From: Ruminococcus sp.
Lineage (GTDB): Bacteria > Bacillota > Clostridia > Oscillospirales > Ruminococcaceae
Assembly: GCA_024697545.1 (NCBI GenBank)
Contig: JAILFN010000067.1
Coordinates: 1 to 64,000 of the forward strand
DNA: 64,000 nucleotides
Reading direction: 5' to 3'
A program made the translations under genes and the position numbers. Below, piece by piece: positions 8,316 through 18,872 of this stretch (position 1 is the first letter of the stretch; every line of letters starts with the position of its first letter). The notes under the pieces are model-generated. The model was not told the DNA's origin. It searched no databases and saw only the letters and a program-made list of their open reading frames with translations.

Positions 8316-9628
8316 TATACGAGCTTTCTCTTGTCAACAACGCGCACAGCCTTGCCCTCGGAGCGGGGGATAGACTTAGGCTCGACGAGCTTGATCTTTG
8401 CGCGTATGCCGAGCATACTGTGGATATCGTTCGCGATCTTCTTCTGAAGCTCCTCGAAGGTCTTTATGGTATCGGAGAACATATCGGGCGAGACTTCAAC
8501 TAGTATCTCGAAGGTATCGGTGGTGCCTACGCGGTCTACTACGATCTGATAGTTCGGGGTAGCGTTGGACATCTTGAGCAGCACAGTCTCGATCTGCGAC
8601 GGGAATACGTTTACGCCCTTGACGATGAGCATATCGTCCGTTCTTCCCATAGGCTTAGCCATCTTGACGAGAGTTCTGCCGCAGGAGCATTTTTCGTGCG
8701 AAAGCACGCAGACATCGCGGGTGCGATATCTGAGAAGCGGGAAAGCTTCTTTATCGAGGCTCGTGAAGACAAGCTCGCCCTTTGAGCCCTCGGGCAGCTG
8801 TTCACCCGTATCGGGGTCGATTATCTCGGCATAGAAATGATCTTCATTTATGTGCATACCGCTCTGCTCGCAGCACTCAAATGCAACGCCCGGACCGGTA
8901 GATTCGGTAAGTCCGTAGATATCGTAAGCCTTCAGCCCGAGCATACGCTCGATCTCCTGACGCATTTCCTCCGTCCAGGGCTCAGCGCCGAAGATGCCCG
9001 CTTTGAGCTTTAGGTCTTCGGGCTTGATACCCATCTCGGCGATAGTCTCACCGATGTATGCTGCATATGAAGGCGTGCAGCAAAGGAGCGTGGTACCAAG
9101 ATCCTGCATGAACTGTATCTGTCTTTCGGTGCTTCCCGAAGACATAGGCAGGGTAAGGCAGCCGACCTTGTGCGAACCGCCGTGAAGACCCATACCGCCC
9201 GTAAACAGACCATAGCCGTAAGCTACCTGACATACGTCTTCTTTGGTACATCCTGCCGCCGTGATGGCGCGGGCGGTGCATTCTTCCCAGAGATCAACGT
9301 CGTTCTGAGTATAGAAAGCAACGACCCTCTTTCCTGTAGTGCCGCTGGTAGAATGTATGCGGACGCACTCGGAGAGCGGCTTTGCCAGCAGACCGTAGGG
9401 ATAAGCATCGCGCAGATCAGCCTTTGAAAGGAACGGGAGCTTGCCGATATCGTCGATGGACTTTATATCATCGGGAGTAACGCCCTTTTCTTCCATAAGC
9501 TTCTTATAATAAGGCACGTTGTCCCAGACATGGCGTACCTGCTTTACAAGCTTTTCGCTCTGAAGCTTTTTCATTTCCTCGCGGGACATACACTCATGTG
9601 CTTCGTCCCAGTATTTCTTTTCAGGCAT
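8315..9628 (-). CDS. paaK: Phenylacetate-CoA ligase family protein
   Basis: The 437-residue AMP-binding enzyme has the phosphate loop STSGTTGK (about 94-101), the adenylate motif DIYGLTEST, and the C-terminal lid with RTDDMLIVKG. Length and motifs match PaaK-type ligases, which convert phenylacetate or related aryl acids to CoA thioesters using ATP. In anaerobes such genes accompany indolepyruvate:ferredoxin oxidoreductase. There the pair is thought to interconvert aryl pyruvates, aryl-acyl-CoA and free acids, yielding ATP or allowing reductive amino acid synthesis. It sits between iorB and the DUF1877/ACT genes. The substrate is inferred. Confidence 0.9.
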   Translation of the reverse strand: MPEKKYWDEAHECMSREEMKKLQSEKLVKQVRHVWDNVPYYKKLMEEKGVTPDDIKSIDDIGKLPFLSKADLRDAYPYGLLAKPLSECVRIHSTSGTTGKRVVAFYTQNDVDLWEECTARAITAAGCTKEDVCQVAYGYGLFTGGMGLHGGSHKVGCLTLPMSSGSTERQIQFMQDLGTTLLCCTPSYAAYIGETIAEMGIKPEDLKLKAGIFGAEPWTEEMRQEIERMLGLKAYDIYGLTESTGPGVAFECCEQSGMHINEDHFYAEIIDPDTGEQLPEGSKGELVFTSLDKEAFPLLRYRTRDVCVLSHEKCSCGRTLVKMAKPMGRTDDMLIVKGVNVFPSQIETVLLKMSNATPNYQIVVDRVGTTDTFEILVEVSPDMFSDTIKTFEELQKKIANDIHSMLGIRAKIKLVEPKSIPRSEGKAVRVVDKRKLV

Positions 9629-9659
9629 AAATCAATCTCCTTCCTGAGATAATGCGGTC

Positions 9660-10235
9660 TTACACCGCTTCCCTGCCGAGGGCGAACGCCTTCTTGTTCA
9701 GCTCAAGGAACTTTGCGGGGACGCACTGTTCAAGAGCCTGCTGCCATACGCTTTCTTCAAAGGGTAATTTTTTGGACACTACGCCCATAAGCACCACGTT
9801 TGCCGCCTTTGAAGTACCTGCCTGCTCGGCAAGTCCGAGTGCGTCAACTGCTGTGACCTCTACGCCCTTTGCCTTTATCTTGCCGATGATATCATCGGGA
9901 TAAACGGCAGCGCCTGTGATAACGGGCATGGGGTCGAGGGTCTGATCGGAGGTGACGAGCTTGCCGCCCTTTTTGAGATAAGGCAGCCATCTTGCGCTCT
10001 CCAGCTGTTCAAAGCTGATGATAACGTCAGCCTCGCCCAGCTCTACAACGGGAGAATAGACCTTCTCACCGTACTTTACATATGTAACGACGGAACCGCC
10101 GCGCTGGCTCATTCCGTGTACCTCGCTCACCTTGACATCATAGCCCTGTGCGAGGAAAACATTACCGAGTATGCGTGAAGCGAGCAGGGTGCCCTGTCCG
10201 CCAACGCCTACTATCATAACAGACTTTGTTTCCAT
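9660..10235 (-). CDS. iorB: Indolepyruvate:ferredoxin oxidoreductase beta subunit
   Basis: The 191-residue protein is the gamma-type domain of 2-oxoacid:ferredoxin oxidoreductases. It starts with SVMIVGVGGQGTLLASRILG, has the EVHGMSQRGGSV motif and ends at the usual length. Together with IorA it oxidatively decarboxylates aryl pyruvates to aryl-acyl-CoA, reducing ferredoxin. An AAGGAG site precedes the ATG. Unusually, iorB does not follow iorA directly; three small genes separate them. Confidence 0.93.
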   Translation of the reverse strand: METKSVMIVGVGGQGTLLASRILGNVFLAQGYDVKVSEVHGMSQRGGSVVTYVKYGEKVYSPVVELGEADVIISFEQLESARWLPYLKKGGKLVTSDQTLDPMPVITGAAVYPDDIIGKIKAKGVEVTAVDALGLAEQAGTSKAANVVLMGVVSKKLPFEESVWQQALEQCVPAKFLELNKKAFALGREAV

Positions 10236-10282
10236 TTGTATTTACTCCTTAGTTATTGTGTTATCTTAACAACGTGTATGAA

Positions 10283-10717
10283 TTACAGATCTTCCATCAC
10301 GCCAAGCTTGTAAAGCAGCACAACGCCGCCGCCAAGGGTCATCAGGTATCCCAGACCAAGGTCTTTGATAAAGGACTTTTTCATGCTTCCAATGGCGAGA
10401 AGTTTATTCATAGTGCTCATACATTCGCCGAAAGACTTTTCACCATGAAGGGCAAAGCAGAGTGCTGCCGCATAGCTGCATCTTACGGCGATATATACCG
10501 ATACGATGAGCACAACAGCACAGATGATAATACCTATCTTGCTGATACCTTTTCCGAGAAGTATATATCCGCCGAACACTCCCAGGCAGAGAAATAACCC
10601 GCCTATAAGAGCAAACTTTCCGAACATACCTATCAGGGTCCATATACCTATTCCTATAGCAGCACCTATCAGCGAACCGATAACGCCTGCTATCACGCTG
10701 TTTTCTTCATCTAACAT
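10283..10717 (-). CDS. Small multi-pass membrane protein
   Basis: From the ATG at 10717 the protein has 144 residues and about four hydrophobic helices, rich in Gly, Ile and Leu, with a short charged end. I do not recognise the family. The ORF track uses a TTG at 10741, but GGGAGG lies inside that extension, so the inner ATG (12 nt after GGAGG) is more likely. It lies between a small one-helix protein and iorB in the ior operon; a connection to aryl acid metabolism is only positional. Confidence 0.65.
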   Translation of the reverse strand: MLDEENSVIAGVIGSLIGAAIGIGIWTLIGMFGKFALIGGLFLCLGVFGGYILLGKGISKIGIIICAVVLIVSVYIAVRCSYAAALCFALHGEKSFGECMSTMNKLLAIGSMKKSFIKDLGLGYLMTLGGGVVLLYKLGVMEDL

Positions 10718-10747
10718 TATTGATCTTATCCTCCCATTCAAGAAGAT

Positions 10748-10948
10748 CTATTTATTTTCACCATCTTTGCCTTCTTCGGCATTACTGCCTGCCGCCGGCT
10801 TTTCGGCAGCTTCGCGCTTTTCCTCATCGGTCATATAAAGATCGGGGCGCACTCTTCTGAGGACATATCCGACGCCGCCGATGACAAGTGCTGCTGCCAG
10901 AAACGGCAGACCGAATGAGCAGCAGAGCAGCAAGGTCTTTTCACTGAT
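10748..10948 (-). CDS. Small single-helix membrane protein, possible ATC start
   Basis: About 66 residues: a hydrophobic helix (LLLCCSFGLPFLAAALVIGG region), an RR-rich boundary, then an acidic low-complexity tail ending GKDGENK. No family recognised. Start choice is odd. The ORF track begins at a TTG (10972) with no ribosome site. A strong AAGGGGGG site (10955-10962) lies inside that reading frame exactly 6 nt before an in-frame ATC at 10948, and no in-frame ATG or GTG is near. Either the TTG is used or translation begins at ATC. Confidence 0.55.
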   Translation of the reverse strand: MSEKTLLLCCSFGLPFLAAALVIGGVGYVLRRVRPDLYMTDEEKREAAEKPAAGSNAEEGKDGENK

Positions 10949-10999
10949 CTCGATCCCCCCTTGAGCGGGCAATGCCGTCGCTCACGTTTTCGTCATTTA

Positions 11000-11194
11000 T
11001 CATCGTTTTTTCTTACGGGAGCTTTTACACAGGAAAAACTCCAGCTTTCTGCATTTCGGACATTTCATTATCGAGACCGGCAGATAACCTGACAGGAGAT
11101 TGTCGAGATGCGGAAGAAAAATGCTCTCGCCGCCAAGCTGTATTCTTTCGGTAAGATAATGCTTCATCGGAACTCCGCAGCGGAGACAGTTTAT
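11000..11194 (-). CDS. Small zinc-ribbon protein, possible ATA start
   Basis: A 64-residue protein with NCLRCG at its N-terminus and MKCPKCRK in the second half: two CxxC knuckles about 40 residues apart, as in a split zinc ribbon, followed by a basic tail. Small proteins of this layout recur in clostridia without assigned function. The frame is open upstream into iorA but holds no ATG before the first CxxC. Candidates are an ATA at 11194, giving a family-like N-terminus, or a GTG at 11227 inside iorA that lacks a ribosome site. The Met after CGVP would lose the first knuckle. It begins 6 nt beyond the iorA stop. Confidence 0.6.
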   Translation of the reverse strand: MNCLRCGVPMKHYLTERIQLGGESIFLPHLDNLLSGYLPVSIMKCPKCRKLEFFLCKSSRKKKR

Positions 11195-11199
11195 CTCTC

Positions 11200-12954
11200 T
11201 TATTCCACGATAGCTCCCGGCTTGCACATTTCGGTGCAGATGCCGCAGCCTACGCACTGAGTATGATTGATAACGCTCACCTTTGTCTTCTTTGCATCGC
11301 CCTCGGGTCTGTCCTTCATGGAGATAGCGGGACAGCCGATCTTTAAGCACTGCTTGCAGCCTACGCACTTGTCATTGTCAACGTGCAGAGGCGGGTTGTG
11401 CTTAACATATTTGAGCAGAGCGCAGGGACGGCGGGAGATTATAACGGAAGGCTCTTCCTTTGCAAGCTCCTCCTCGATGACCTTTTTGGTCTCTGCCATA
11501 TGATAAGGATCAACGACGCGGACGCTCTTTATGCCGATAGCATGGCAGAGAGCTTCAAGGTCAACGGCAGCGGCGGGATCGCCCTTTAAGTTCTTGCCCG
11601 TTGTTGGGTTCTGCTGATGGCCTGTCATGCCGGTGATGGAGTTATCGAGTATGATAACGGTGGAGTTGGTAGCATTGTATGCAACGTTCACAAGACCCGT
11701 CATACCGCTGTGCATGAAGGTGGAGTCGCCGATAACGGCAACGCTCTTCTTCTCTGCCTCAGCGCCGAGTGCCTTGTTATAGCCGTGCAGCGCACTGATC
11801 GAAGCGCCCATGCAGATGGTGGTATCCATAGCGTTCAGAGGTGCAGCGGAGCCGAGGGTATAGCAGCCGATGTCGCCGGAAACGTAAACACCGAGCTGAG
11901 AGAGGCAGTAGAACAGACCTCTGTGGGGACATCCCGCGCACATTACAGGGGGACGAACGGGAACGGGCTCGTCAAACGCCATTGTGTCGGGCTTTTCACC
12001 GAGCAGCTTCTCGCGCACGATGGACTGAGATATCTCATACTCCCAGCCGAACACTTCCTTGCCGACAACGTCGATGCCGTTCTTCTTGCAGTGAGCTTCG
12101 ATAACATCATCAAGCTCCTCTATAACGTATACCTTATCGCACTTGGAAGCGAAATCGCGGATGATCTCAACAGGCAGCGGGTTTATCATACCCAGCTTCA
12201 GATAGCTTGCCTTGTCGCCCATAGCTTCCTTGGCGTAAAGGTAGCAGTCACCTGCGGTGATGATACCGATGGAGGTATCGTTGTACTCTACCTTATTGAG
12301 CAGAGAAGTCTCGGCGTACTTTGCAGCGTCGCGGAGCTTCTGCTCGACCTCGGGATGGCGGCGCTTTGCGTTAGCGGGCACCATTACGAACTTGGCGGGG
12401 TTCTTCACATAAGGCTTAGTCTCGGGAACGACTCTGTCGAGCAGTTCAACGGTGGACTGTGAATGTGCGATGCGGGTAGACATTCTCACGATAACGGGGC
12501 TGTCGAACTTTTCGGAAAGCTCAAATGCGAGCTTTGTGAAGTCCTTGCACTCCTGAGAATCGGAGGGCTCTACCATCAGCACCTTTGAAGCGATAGCGTG
12601 ATGGCGGGAATCCTGCTCATTCTGGGATGAATGAAGACCGGGGTCGTCCGCAACGCAGATGACCATACCGCCGTTGACACCTGTGTAGCCTGCGGTGTAC
12701 AGCGGGTCTGCGGCAACGTTAAGACCAACGTGCTTCATACCGCAGAAGCTTCTCTTTCCCGCGATAGACGCGCCGAGTGCCGCTTCCATAGCCACCTTTT
12801 CATTGGGTGCCCATTCGGCATACATCTCGTCATACTTTGCGGCAAATTCCGTCACCTCTGTCGAGGGTGTTCCGGGGTAAGAAGATACGAACTCGCAGCC
12901 TGCTTCATACAGACCGCGTGCAAAAGCCTCATTACCCAGCATAAGTTTTTTCAT
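11200..12954 (-). CDS. iorA: Indolepyruvate:ferredoxin oxidoreductase alpha subunit
   Basis: The 584-residue protein has an N-terminal pyrimidine-binding domain (LGNEAFARGLYEAG, YPGTPSTE) and a central TPP-binding domain with GDIGCYTLG and GDSTFMHSG...NAT. At the C-terminus are two ferredoxin clusters, CVGCKQCLKIGCP and CVGCGICTEMCKP. It forms the catalytic subunit that decarboxylates indolepyruvate and other aryl pyruvates to the acyl-CoA with ferredoxin as acceptor. The start at 12954 is chosen because AAGGA lies 9 nt upstream; the ATG at 12963 would be too close. It is first in its operon. Confidence 0.95.
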   Translation of the reverse strand: MKKLMLGNEAFARGLYEAGCEFVSSYPGTPSTEVTEFAAKYDEMYAEWAPNEKVAMEAALGASIAGKRSFCGMKHVGLNVAADPLYTAGYTGVNGGMVICVADDPGLHSSQNEQDSRHHAIASKVLMVEPSDSQECKDFTKLAFELSEKFDSPVIVRMSTRIAHSQSTVELLDRVVPETKPYVKNPAKFVMVPANAKRRHPEVEQKLRDAAKYAETSLLNKVEYNDTSIGIITAGDCYLYAKEAMGDKASYLKLGMINPLPVEIIRDFASKCDKVYVIEELDDVIEAHCKKNGIDVVGKEVFGWEYEISQSIVREKLLGEKPDTMAFDEPVPVRPPVMCAGCPHRGLFYCLSQLGVYVSGDIGCYTLGSAAPLNAMDTTICMGASISALHGYNKALGAEAEKKSVAVIGDSTFMHSGMTGLVNVAYNATNSTVIILDNSITGMTGHQQNPTTGKNLKGDPAAAVDLEALCHAIGIKSVRVVDPYHMAETKKVIEEELAKEEPSVIISRRPCALLKYVKHNPPLHVDNDKCVGCKQCLKIGCPAISMKDRPEGDAKKTKVSVINHTQCVGCGICTEMCKPGAIVE

Positions 12955-13009
12955 AAAAAACATTCCTTTCGGGTGTATAGTATACTTATTTTAGCATATT
13001 AGTAATTTA

Positions 13010-13038
13010 ATTATATCACATCATAAAAAAAAAATCAA
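13010..13038 (-). promoter_or_regulatory. Sigma-A promoter for the ior operon
   Basis: TTGATT, a 17-bp spacer that includes eight T residues, and TATAAT on the minus strand, roughly 50 bp before the iorA ATG. Confidence 0.7.
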
Positions 13039-13125
13039 TAGCAGAACAGAATTTTTTCATTTATTGTAAAAACAACGAAGTTCACCTCGTTAACAGGGGT
13101 GTCATAAATATTTGTTGAAAATCTC

Positions 13126-13154
13126 TTTACATTTTGTAATATAAGTAGTATAAT
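13126..13154 (+). promoter_or_regulatory. Sigma-A promoter for uvrB
   Basis: TTTACA, 17 bp, TATAAT, about 35 bp before the uvrB ATG. No clear LexA box was seen next to it. Confidence 0.75.
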
Positions 13155-13188
13155 AATAAGGTACGCACTAATGAACAGGAGGTTCGGC

Positions 13189-15153
13189 ATGGATCATTTT
13201 GAACTGGTGAGCGATTACAAGCCCGCAGGCGACCAGCCCGAGGCGATAGATGCCCTCGTTGACGGCATAAACCGCGGTCTGAAGGAACAGACGCTGCTCG
13301 GCGTTACGGGCTCGGGAAAGACATTTACGATGGCGAACGTTATAGCGCGGGTCAACCGCCCGACGCTCGTGCTGGCTCACAACAAGATACTGGCGGCACA
13401 GCTGTGCACCGAGTTCAGGGAGTTCTTTCCGAACAACGCCGTTGAATACTTTGTCTCATACTACGACTACTACCAGCCCGAGGCTTATATCCCGAGCAAG
13501 GACGTATATATCGAAAAGGACAGCTCGATAAACGACGAGATAGACAAGATGCGCCACTCCGCCACAACAGCTATCGCCGAGCGCCGTGACGTTATCATCG
13601 TGGCATCGGTTAGCTGCATATACTCACTCGGCGACCCCGAGGAATACCGTTCGATGGTAGTCTCGCTGCGCCCCGGCATGGAGATATCCCGCGAGGAGCT
13701 TATAGCAAAGCTCGTGGGCATACAGTACGAGCGCAACGACATTGATTTTCAGAGAAACAAGTTCAGGGTGCGCGGCGATGTGGTCGAGATATACCCCGCC
13801 GCCAACACCGACGTTGCCGTAAGGGTCGAGTTCTTCGGCGACGAGATAGACCGCATAAGCGAGATAAACGTAGTGACGGGCGAGGTCCTTTCCCGACTCA
13901 GCCATGCGGCGATATTCCCTGCCACACATTACATCGTCGGACGGGACAAGCTTCGTGAAGCCATCGCCGAGATCCGTGCCGAGATGGAAGAGCGGGTAAA
14001 ATACTTCAAGAGCCGCGATATGCTCATCGAAGCGCAGCGCATAGAACAGCGCACCAACTATGACATGGAGATGCTCGAAGAGATAGGCTTCTGCTCGGGC
14101 ATCGAAAACTACTCGCGCGTGCTGGCACGCAGAGCACCGGGTTCGGTGCCGTATACGCTGCTCGACCACCTGCCCGATGATTTCCTGCTGATGGTGGACG
14201 AGAGCCATGTCAGCCTGCCGCAGGTAAGGGGTATGTACGCGGGCGACCGCGCCCGCAAGGAAACTCTCGTGGAATACGGATTCCGCCTGCCGAGCGCCTT
14301 TGACAACCGTCCGCTGAGATTCGATGAATTCTACAAGCACATTAATCAGGCAGTGTTCGTTTCCGCGACACCGGGTCCGATAGAAAAGGAAAATTCGCAG
14401 CAGATAGTCGAACAGCTGATACGTCCGACGGGACTGCTCGACCCCGAGATCGATGTCCGCCCGACAGAGGGGCAGATAGAAGACCTGCTGTTTGAGATAA
14501 ACGCGCGCATAGAAAAGCACGAGCGCGTACTCGTGACGACGCTCACAAAGAAAATGGCAGAGGATCTTACCAACTACCTCAAGGGATTTAACGTAAAGGT
14601 AAGATATATGCACCATGACATCGACACCATCGAGCGCATGGAGATAATCCGCGACCTGCGTCTGGGTGAATTCGATGTGCTGGTCGGCATAAACCTGCTG
14701 CGTGAGGGTCTTGATATCCCCGAGGTATCCTTGGTGGCGATACTCGATGCCGACAAGGAAGGCTTCCTGCGTTCCGAAAGCTCGCTGATCCAGACGATAG
14801 GACGAGCCGCACGAAATGCAGAGGGCAGAGTCATAATGTACGCCGACGAAGTGACGGGCTCGATGGAGCGTGCTATCCGTGAGACCGAGCGCCGCCGCGA
14901 ATTGCAGATGAAGTTCAACGAGGAGCACGGCATCACTCCGAAGACCATCATCAAGGACATACGCGATGTTATCGAGATATCCACAAAGGAAGAGGTGGAA
15001 TACTCGGCGCGGCAGAAGTCAAAGCTTTCAAAGGCGGAGACTATGCAGCTGATAGACAAGCTTACAAAACAGATGAAGGAAGCTGCAAAGATGCTCGAAT
15101 TCGAGCACGCGGCTTACCTGCGCGACAAGATAAACGAACTGAGGAACGGGTAG
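13189..15153 (+). CDS. uvrB: Excinuclease ABC subunit B
   Basis: The 654-residue UvrB is complete: Walker A GVTGSGKT, beta-hairpin region around [12 protein letters not shown], helicase motif VDESH, the GRAARN motif near the end of domain 3, and the C-terminal UVR coiled coil ([20 protein letters not shown]). UvrB is loaded on DNA by UvrA, verifies damage and recruits UvrC for dual incision. The ATG at 13189 is chosen since AGGAGG lies 6 nt upstream, whereas the track's ATG at 13171 lacks a site. uvrA follows after one intervening lipoprotein gene. Confidence 0.97.
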   Translation: MDHFELVSDYKPAGDQPEAIDALVDGINRGLKEQTLLGVTGSGKTFTMANVIARVNRPTLVLAHNKILAAQLCTEFREFFPNNAVEYFVSYYDYYQPEAYIPSKDVYIEKDSSINDEIDKMRHSATTAIAERRDVIIVASVSCIYSLGDPEEYRSMVVSLRPGMEISREELIAKLVGIQYERNDIDFQRNKFRVRGDVVEIYPAANTDVAVRVEFFGDEIDRISEINVVTGEVLSRLSHAAIFPATHYIVGRDKLREAIAEIRAEMEERVKYFKSRDMLIEAQRIEQRTNYDMEMLEEIGFCSGIENYSRVLARRAPGSVPYTLLDHLPDDFLLMVDESHVSLPQVRGMYAGDRARKETLVEYGFRLPSAFDNRPLRFDEFYKHINQAVFVSATPGPIEKENSQQIVEQLIRPTGLLDPEIDVRPTEGQIEDLLFEINARIEKHERVLVTTLTKKMAEDLTNYLKGFNVKVRYMHHDIDTIERMEIIRDLRLGEFDVLVGINLLREGLDIPEVSLVAILDADKEGFLRSESSLIQTIGRAARNAEGRVIMYADEVTGSMERAIRETERRRELQMKFNEEHGITPKTIIKDIRDVIEISTKEEVEYSARQKSKLSKAETMQLIDKLTKQMKEAAKMLEFEHAAYLRDKINELRNG

Positions 15154-15171
15154 CATCAAAGGAGACAGCAT

Positions 15172-15993
15172 ATGAAGAAAAAGAACATCATCGTGGTCGT
15201 TACCGCCGCCGCCCTTTCGGCGGCTATGCTCACCGGCTGTGTGAGTATAAAAGACCGGATGGCGGGAAACTACCTTAACAGCAAGAAAAACATAAACTAT
15301 GCTATCGAGACAATGGAAGACCGGTTCTACACTGATTTTGAATATCTGGAGGACAGAGAGTTTGAAGTGGGTTCGGGAGATGTTTTTGGCAGGCACAGCG
15401 GCGTTGCCACCTACATCTATGTTGAGTGCGACGAGCTTCCCGGCGAGAAGATATTTGTGACAAGCACCGATGACGGTAGGGTCTCAAGCGACTATATCTT
15501 CAAGCTCTATGAGAAGGAGATAAAGGACGTGTTCAAGACTCTGGCAGGAGAAGTATACGACGGCGAGCTTGAGGTGTTCCTGGACGAGGACAGGGTGACC
15601 TGGAACTTTGACGCTGATACCTCACTGAAAGATGTGCTGAAGTCAAAAGACATGCACTTTGTTGACATCTGCACCACCGACGACGGACAGCGTGAAGAGA
15701 AGTTCCGCCGGTTCGTTGACCTGCTGATAGAGAACCAGGTCAACTGCATCCCCACCGTCACCATATTCGATGAGGATGTATACTCCCACGGGGAAAGCTA
15801 CATCGATATTTTCAGCTTTGACAACCCTCACGGTATAGGTGTTTCAAGGTACGAAAGTCTCAGCTACACCCTGGACGAAGACTTTGAATTCGTGTATGAA
15901 TTCAACGACAGCTTCTTCAACAGCGATGTTCAGAGAGTGACTACTTTTACAGGGTTCGACCTTAGCGTCTCGGATACAGAAAACAACGACTGA
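15172..15993 (+). CDS. Uncharacterised lipoprotein between uvrB and uvrA
   Basis: The 273-residue protein has a lipoprotein signal peptide ending in the lipobox LTGC (Cys at about 23). The rest is acidic and rich in Asp, Glu, Tyr and Phe with no motif I recognise. An AAAGGAG site precedes the ATG. It lies 18 bp after uvrB and 23 bp before uvrA, so it is probably co-transcribed with both DNA repair genes, though an extracytoplasmic lipoprotein has no evident role in nucleotide excision repair. It may be a lineage-specific insertion. Confidence 0.8.
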   Translation: MKKKNIIVVVTAAALSAAMLTGCVSIKDRMAGNYLNSKKNINYAIETMEDRFYTDFEYLEDREFEVGSGDVFGRHSGVATYIYVECDELPGEKIFVTSTDDGRVSSDYIFKLYEKEIKDVFKTLAGEVYDGELEVFLDEDRVTWNFDADTSLKDVLKSKDMHFVDICTTDDGQREEKFRRFVDLLIENQVNCIPTVTIFDEDVYSHGESYIDIFSFDNPHGIGVSRYESLSYTLDEDFEFVYEFNDSFFNSDVQRVTTFTGFDLSVSDTENND

Positions 15994-16016
15994 TTTATGA
16001 AAAGGACAGTAAAGAT

Positions 16017-18845
16017 ATGCAGAACGATAAGATAATAATACGCGGTGCGCGTGAGCACAACCTGAAAAACGTTGACGTAGAGATCCCCCGCGACAAGCTC
16101 ATAGTTATGACGGGGCTTTCCGGCTCGGGCAAGTCATCGCTCGCGTTCGACACGATATTCGCAGACGGTCAGCGCAGATATATGGAATCGCTTTCAAGCT
16201 ACGCAAGGCAGTTCCTGGGGCAGATGGAAAAGCCCGACGTTGATTCGATAGACGGGCTCTCGCCTGCCATATCCATAGATCAGAAGACTACCTCAAAGAA
16301 CCCGCGTTCGACAGTCGGCACCGTCACCGAGATATACGATTACCTGCGTCTGCTCTACGCACGGATAGGCGTGCCGCACTGTCCTGTCTGCGGCAGGGAG
16401 ATAAAGCAGCAGTCGGTAGACCAGATAGTAGACCGCGTGCTGGAGCTCCCCGAGCGCACGAAGATACAGCTGCTCGCCCCCATCGTAAAGGGCAGAAAGG
16501 GTGAACACAAGAAAGAGCTTGAACGCGCACGGAAATCGGGTTATGTAAGAGTTCGCATCGACGGCGAAGTGTATGACCTTTCGGAAGAGATAAAGCTCGA
16601 CAAGAACAAAAAGCACGTTATCGAGATAGTGGTAGACCGCCTTGTGATAAAGGACGGCATAAAAGGCAGGCTCACAGACTCCATCGAAACGATAAACTCG
16701 CTGACCGACGGCATGATAGTAGTAGAACCCGTGGACGGCGAGCAGATGGTATTCTCGACAAACTATGCCTGCCCCGAGCACGGGGTATCTCTGCCCGAAT
16801 TGCAGCCGAGGATGTTCTCATTCAACAACCCCTTCGGCGCCTGCCCGACCTGCACGGGTCTCGGCGTATTCAAAAAGGTAGACCCCGACCTCGTGGTGCC
16901 CGACAGGACCCTTTCGATACGTCAGGGCGCTATAAGGGCGAGCGGCTGGAACTCACTCGGGGAGGATTCCGTCGCTATGGCGTACTACAAAGCCATAAGC
17001 CAAAAGTACGGCATCGACCTCGACAAGCCCGTTGAAGAACTCGACCCCGATGAGCTTGACATCTTCCTCTACGGAACAGGCGGTCAGAAGCTTGATCTTC
17101 AGCGCGGAGTCGGCTGGTTCGGCGACCTCTATCACACCGCTTTCGAGGGAGTCATCAACAACCTTGAACGCCGCTACAACAAGGAGAACGTTTCCGATGC
17201 GGCGAAGGCGGAGCTTGAAGGCTACATGAGCGACAGCCCCTGCCCCGACTGTCACGGCAGAAGACTGCGTCCCGAGAGCCTTTCGGTGACTGTCGGCGGA
17301 AAGAACATCTACGAGCTGACAACGCTAAGCGTCACCGAAGCGCTTACATTCTTCAACGAGCTGAAGCTCGACCATCGCGACAGCATCATAGGCGAGCGCA
17401 TCATAAAGGAGATAAAGGAGCGGCTCGGATTCCTCAACAGCGTGGGGCTTGAATACCTCACACTCTCACGTTCGAGCGGCACCCTTTCGGGCGGCGAGAG
17501 CCAGCGTATACGCCTTGCGACGCAGATAGGCTCTTCGTTGATGGGAGTGCTGTATATCCTCGACGAGCCCTCCATAGGTCTGCACCAGCGCGACAACGAC
17601 AAGCTGATAGCCACGCTGAAACGCCTTCGCGATCTCGGCAACACGCTGATAGTGGTCGAGCACGATGAAGACACCATGCGGGCTGCCGACTACATCGTTG
17701 ACGTAGGTCCCGGAGCGGGCGTACACGGCGGCGAGATAGTCTGCGCGGGCACCATCGACAAGATCATGAAATGCAAAAAGTCATGGACGGGACGCTATCT
17801 TTCGGGAACACTCAAGATACCGATCCCCCGCGAGCGCAGAAAGGGCAGCGGCAAGCTTCTGACCGTCCGCGGCGCACAGGAGAACAACCTGAAGGACATC
17901 GACGTTTCGATCCCCCTCGGCACATTCACCTGCGTGACGGGCGTTTCAGGCTCGGGCAAATCATCGCTCGTCAATGAGATAATATCAAAGAATCTTTCAA
18001 ACAAGCTCAACCGCTCAAAGGAGCGTCCCGGAAAGTTCCGCAAGATGGAGGGGCTCGAACACCTCGATAAGGTGATACACATAGACCAGTCACCCATCGG
18101 GCGCACTCCCCGCTCAAACCCCGCGACATACACGGGCGTATTCTCAGACATACGCGAGCTGTTCGCGAACACCGCCGATGCCAAGGCGCACGGCTACGGT
18201 GCGGGAAGATTCAGCTTCAACGTAAAGGGCGGACGCTGCGAAGCCTGCGAGGGCGACGGCATACTCAAAATAGAGATGCACTTCCTGCCCGACGTATATG
18301 TTCCCTGCGAGGTCTGCCGCGGCAAGCGTTACAACCGCGAGACCCTTGAAGTTCGCTACAAGGGCAAGAATATCCACGACGTTCTTGAAATGACCGTTGA
18401 GGAAGCGGCGAAGTTCTTTGAGAATATCCCGAAGATAAAGCGCCGAATGGACACCCTTGTCGAGGTCGGGCTGGGGTACGTCAAGGTGGGGCAGCCCGCC
18501 ACTACCCTCTCGGGCGGCGAGGCGCAGCGCGTAAAGCTTGCGACCGAGCTTTCAAAGCGTGCAACGGGAAGGACATTCTATATCCTCGACGAGCCTACGA
18601 CGGGTCTGCATTCGGCTGACGTTCACAAGCTGATCGAGGTATTGCAGAAGCTCGCGGACAGCGGCAACACCGTGCTGGTCATCGAGCACAACTTAGATGT
18701 GATAAAGTCTGCCGACTATATCATAGATCTGGGTCCCGAGGGCGGAAGCGGCGGCGGCACAGTCGTATGCACAGGAACTCCCGAGGAGGTAGCGGAGTTT
18801 GAGGGCAGCTACACTGGACACTATCTGAAGAAGATGCTGGAATAA
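16017..18845 (+). CDS. uvrA: Excinuclease ABC subunit A
   Basis: The 942-residue UvrA is full length, with two ABC ATPase modules. Walker A sequences are [13 protein letters not shown] (about 33) and [13 protein letters not shown] (about 640); signature motifs are LSGGESQR and LSGGEAQR. Zinc ligands appear as [15 protein letters not shown] and the later CEACEGDG...CEVCRGKR pair. UvrA dimers find bulky DNA lesions and load UvrB. The gene follows uvrB and a lipoprotein gene in the same orientation. Confidence 0.97.
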   Translation: MQNDKIIIRGAREHNLKNVDVEIPRDKLIVMTGLSGSGKSSLAFDTIFADGQRRYMESLSSYARQFLGQMEKPDVDSIDGLSPAISIDQKTTSKNPRSTVGTVTEIYDYLRLLYARIGVPHCPVCGREIKQQSVDQIVDRVLELPERTKIQLLAPIVKGRKGEHKKELERARKSGYVRVRIDGEVYDLSEEIKLDKNKKHVIEIVVDRLVIKDGIKGRLTDSIETINSLTDGMIVVEPVDGEQMVFSTNYACPEHGVSLPELQPRMFSFNNPFGACPTCTGLGVFKKVDPDLVVPDRTLSIRQGAIRASGWNSLGEDSVAMAYYKAISQKYGIDLDKPVEELDPDELDIFLYGTGGQKLDLQRGVGWFGDLYHTAFEGVINNLERRYNKENVSDAAKAELEGYMSDSPCPDCHGRRLRPESLSVTVGGKNIYELTTLSVTEALTFFNELKLDHRDSIIGERIIKEIKERLGFLNSVGLEYLTLSRSSGTLSGGESQRIRLATQIGSSLMGVLYILDEPSIGLHQRDNDKLIATLKRLRDLGNTLIVVEHDEDTMRAADYIVDVGPGAGVHGGEIVCAGTIDKIMKCKKSWTGRYLSGTLKIPIPRERRKGSGKLLTVRGAQENNLKDIDVSIPLGTFTCVTGVSGSGKSSLVNEIISKNLSNKLNRSKERPGKFRKMEGLEHLDKVIHIDQSPIGRTPRSNPATYTGVFSDIRELFANTADAKAHGYGAGRFSFNVKGGRCEACEGDGILKIEMHFLPDVYVPCEVCRGKRYNRETLEVRYKGKNIHDVLEMTVEEAAKFFENIPKIKRRMDTLVEVGLGYVKVGQPATTLSGGEAQRVKLATELSKRATGRTFYILDEPTTGLHSADVHKLIEVLQKLADSGNTVLVIEHNLDVIKSADYIIDLGPEGGSGGGTVVCTGTPEEVAEFEGSYTGHYLKKMLE

Positions 18846-18872
18846 GGCTTCACATAACAAAGGTGTGAGATA

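Noticed and set aside
13624-14928. 434-aa minus-strand ORF inside uvrB
   Set aside because: Shadow of uvrB caused by codon bias; no ribosome site and no recognisable domain.
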